A stretch of 8,211 nt of DNA from Acidobacteriota bacterium. Its GTDB lineage: Bacteria; Acidobacteriota; Vicinamibacteria; Vicinamibacterales; CAVVIG01. The stretch lies in NCBI GenBank assembly GCA_003222555.1, contig QHWL01000293.1, positions 1,873-10,083 on the forward strand, read 5' to 3'. A program made the translations under genes and the position numbers. The notes beneath the pieces were generated by a model that searched no databases, had not been told where the DNA came from, and saw only the letters and a list, made by a program, of their open reading frames with translations. Below, one piece after another: positions 7,529-8,211 of the stretch (positions are counted from its first letter, which is position 1; each line of letters opens with the position of its first letter).

Positions 7529-7548
7529 TGCCCACGTGCACGTGGGCA
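7529..7548. repeat. 20-bp perfect palindrome
   Basis: TGCCCACGTG at 7529-7538 is followed directly by its reverse complement CACGTGGGCA at 7539-7548, with no spacer. It is preceded by TTTTAG and lies between two larger inverted-repeat elements. It could be a dyad protein-binding site or another REP-like unit. It is too symmetric, and has no following T-run, to be called a terminator. Confidence 0.65.
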
Positions 7549-7572
7549 TAGCGGGAACCACGATCGTAACTA

Positions 7573-7657
7573 TGAACAAACTACCGCTCACAGGCGGCGC
7601 GGCGGCGACTTTCAGTCGCGCGCAGAGTCTACCGCCTTTCAGGCGGTAGTTTGTTCA
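7573..7657. repeat. 85-bp element with 15-bp perfect terminal inverted repeats
   Basis: TGAACAAACTACCGC (7573-7587) is repeated exactly in reverse complement at 7643-7657. Internal hairpins are GCGACT-TTC-AGTCGC (7605-7619) and ACCGCC-TTTCA-GGCGGT (7631-7647), the latter overlapping the right arm. There is no coding capacity. The form is that of a small non-autonomous element or a compound REP unit. No target duplication was seen. Confidence 0.7.
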
Positions 7658-7696
7658 ACCGGACCGCCCCGCCCCTGGCGCTTCTGTTGCTGGATG

Positions 7697-7719
7697 GTCC
7701 GCCTGAAGGCGGACACTAC
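7697..7719 (-). repeat. REP-like hairpin with GTAG head (minus orientation)
   Basis: The hairpin is GTCCGCC (7697-7703), loop TGAA, GGCGGAC (7708-7714), a perfect 7-bp stem. Read on the minus strand it is preceded by GTAGT (7715-7719), giving the GTAG-plus-hairpin layout of REP sequences. It begins a tandem pair with the unit at 7725-7749. Confidence 0.6.
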
Positions 7720-7724
7720 GTACA

Positions 7725-7749
7725 GTCCTGAAGGCGAACACTGCGTACG
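7725..7749 (-). repeat. Degenerate second REP-like unit, tandem with the previous one
   Basis: Bases 7725-7748 repeat 7697-7723 with a 3-bp deletion and two substitutions (GGAC to GAAC, CTAC to CTGC). The deletion breaks the hairpin stem and the head reads GCAG instead of GTAG, so it is a decayed copy. Confidence 0.55.
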
Positions 7750-7775
7750 GTCTGGTTGCACCGTAATCTCGAACT

Positions 7776-7791
7776 GCTCCGCAGCCGGAGC
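7776..7791 (-). terminator. Weak hairpin downstream of the 7837 gene
   Basis: GCTCCG (7776-7781), loop CAGC, CGGAGC (7786-7791) form a 6-bp GC-rich stem about 45 nt after the stop codon of the minus-strand gene. There is no U-tract after it on that strand, so intrinsic termination is doubtful. Confidence 0.25.
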
Positions 7792-7836
7792 CCTCGCCCG
7801 TGCGCGGCCAGACACCTGCTGCAATCTGCGCATCAT

Positions 7837-8211
7837 TCATCGTGCGAGCGGGTCGGGGCGCATCTGAACCTTATAGGCCTTGGGCCGCGACGCGGTGCCC
7901 CCTTCGTTGTGGAACACCGTGCGCGTGCCGGTGGTGGTCCACACTCCGCGTCCTTTCCAGCCGGTGTTCGGGTTGTCGATGCGGCCATCCACATACTTGC
8001 TGAAGAAGCCCATGGGATACGGAATGTGTATGTTCACGAACTTGCCGTTGACAAGCGCGAGGAGCGCCTCGCCGCCGTTGGCCTCCGCGATCGGCACGTT
8101 CGCCCCGAGCCCCAAGGTGTTGTACCGATCGACCCAGACGTAATAGGCGTGATCGGCGCTGCCAGGGTCGGTCACTCCCTTGAACTGCGGCCCCGGAAAT
8201 TGATAGAGAGT
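7837..8211 (-). CDS. C-terminal end of a conserved protein of unknown function (5' truncated by window)
   Basis: The frame is open to the window edge and ends at TGA (7837-7839), giving 124 residues. Visible blocks include FKGVTDPGSADHAYYVWVDR, then EALLALVNGKFVNIHIPYP, MGFFSKYVDGRIDNPNTGWKG and TGTRTVFHNEGG. The segment is rich in Gly, aromatics and beta-prone residues, as in a compact extracellular beta domain. I associate the DGRID-P-N-GWKGRG pattern with the ends of long acidobacterial proteins annotated hypothetical or as having a carboxypeptidase-like regulatory domain, but that is memory and not proof. A GTG at 8173-8175 is in frame, yet coding-like sequence continues upstream of it, so it is probably not the start. 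Confidence 0.7.
   Translation of the reverse strand, partial: TLYQFPGPQFKGVTDPGSADHAYYVWVDRYNTLGLGANVPIAEANGGEALLALVNGKFVNIHIPYPMGFFSKYVDGRIDNPNTGWKGRGVWTTTGTRTVFHNEGGTASRPKAYKVQMRPDPLAR

Larger units (their letters stand above)
7304..7836. other. Gene-free interval filled with palindromic repeat elements
   Basis: This interval between two minus-strand genes has only short frames with no recognisable protein. From about 7385 to 7750 it is almost continuously built of inverted repeats, listed separately. Positions 7304-7384 show nothing I can identify, and 7751-7836 hold only one short hairpin. Translations such as NAELAEHAEKS or YVVSAFRR across it are products of the repeats and not genes. 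Confidence 0.75.

Noticed and set aside
7406..7657. Possible CRISPR array
   Set aside because: The repeats are palindromic and of differing sequence, with no regular spacer of constant length and no cas genes.
7639..7840. Two small minus-strand frames containing YVVSAFRR and VRLQADH
   Set aside because: These sequences come from the tandem REP-like hairpins; there is no ribosome-binding site or protein similarity.

Overview
The window looks like a piece of chromosome from a GC-rich Gram-negative environmental bacterium. Exported enzymes with Tat, Sec and lipoprotein signals, weak Shine-Dalgarno sequences and a REP-like hairpin cluster would all fit an Acidobacteriota (Vicinamibacteria-like) genome. 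That taxonomic guess is inference from style and protein content; there is no rRNA or phylogenetic marker here.

Layout, left to right. Positions 2-286 (+) hold the C-terminal end of a larger protein, possibly a fused membrane/spermidine-synthase-type protein. Positions 298-493 (-) hold a decayed IS630-family transposase fragment with two frameshifts, wedged tightly between that gene and the next. From 500 to 7252 every gene is on the minus strand, so transcription runs right to left. In transcription order these are a Tat-exported serine alpha/beta hydrolase (7252-6290), an exported protein of unknown function with a Rossmann/methyltransferase-like segment (6158-5016), a Tat-exported epoxide-hydrolase-like enzyme (4916-3912), a gamma-glutamyltransferase lipoprotein (3721-1880) and a secreted SGNH/GDSL esterase (1831-500). 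At the right edge, 8211-7837 (-) is the C-terminal end of a conserved protein I cannot name.

Positions 7304-7836 contain no convincing gene. They hold a cluster of palindromic elements: a GTAG-headed REP-like hairpin, a 112-bp inverted-repeat element with CGCAGAG tandem units, a 20-bp perfect palindrome, an 85-bp element with 15-bp perfect terminal inverted repeats, and a tandem pair of REP-like hairpins facing the other way. The two larger elements share a TGAACAAA end motif. A good sigma-70-like promoter lies just upstream of the 7252 gene; its -10 box is 6 nt from the ATG, which implies a leaderless transcript.

The genes do not form a recognisable pathway. Their common theme is export: five consecutive proteins all carry signal sequences, and four are hydrolases or transferases acting on esters, epoxides or gamma-glutamyl peptides. 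Only the gamma-glutamyltransferase/SGNH pair (48-nt gap) is spaced like an operon; the other gaps are 99-190 nt. I see no defence system, CRISPR array, tRNA or rRNA. The least explained parts are the unknown protein at 5016-6158 and the repeat cluster.
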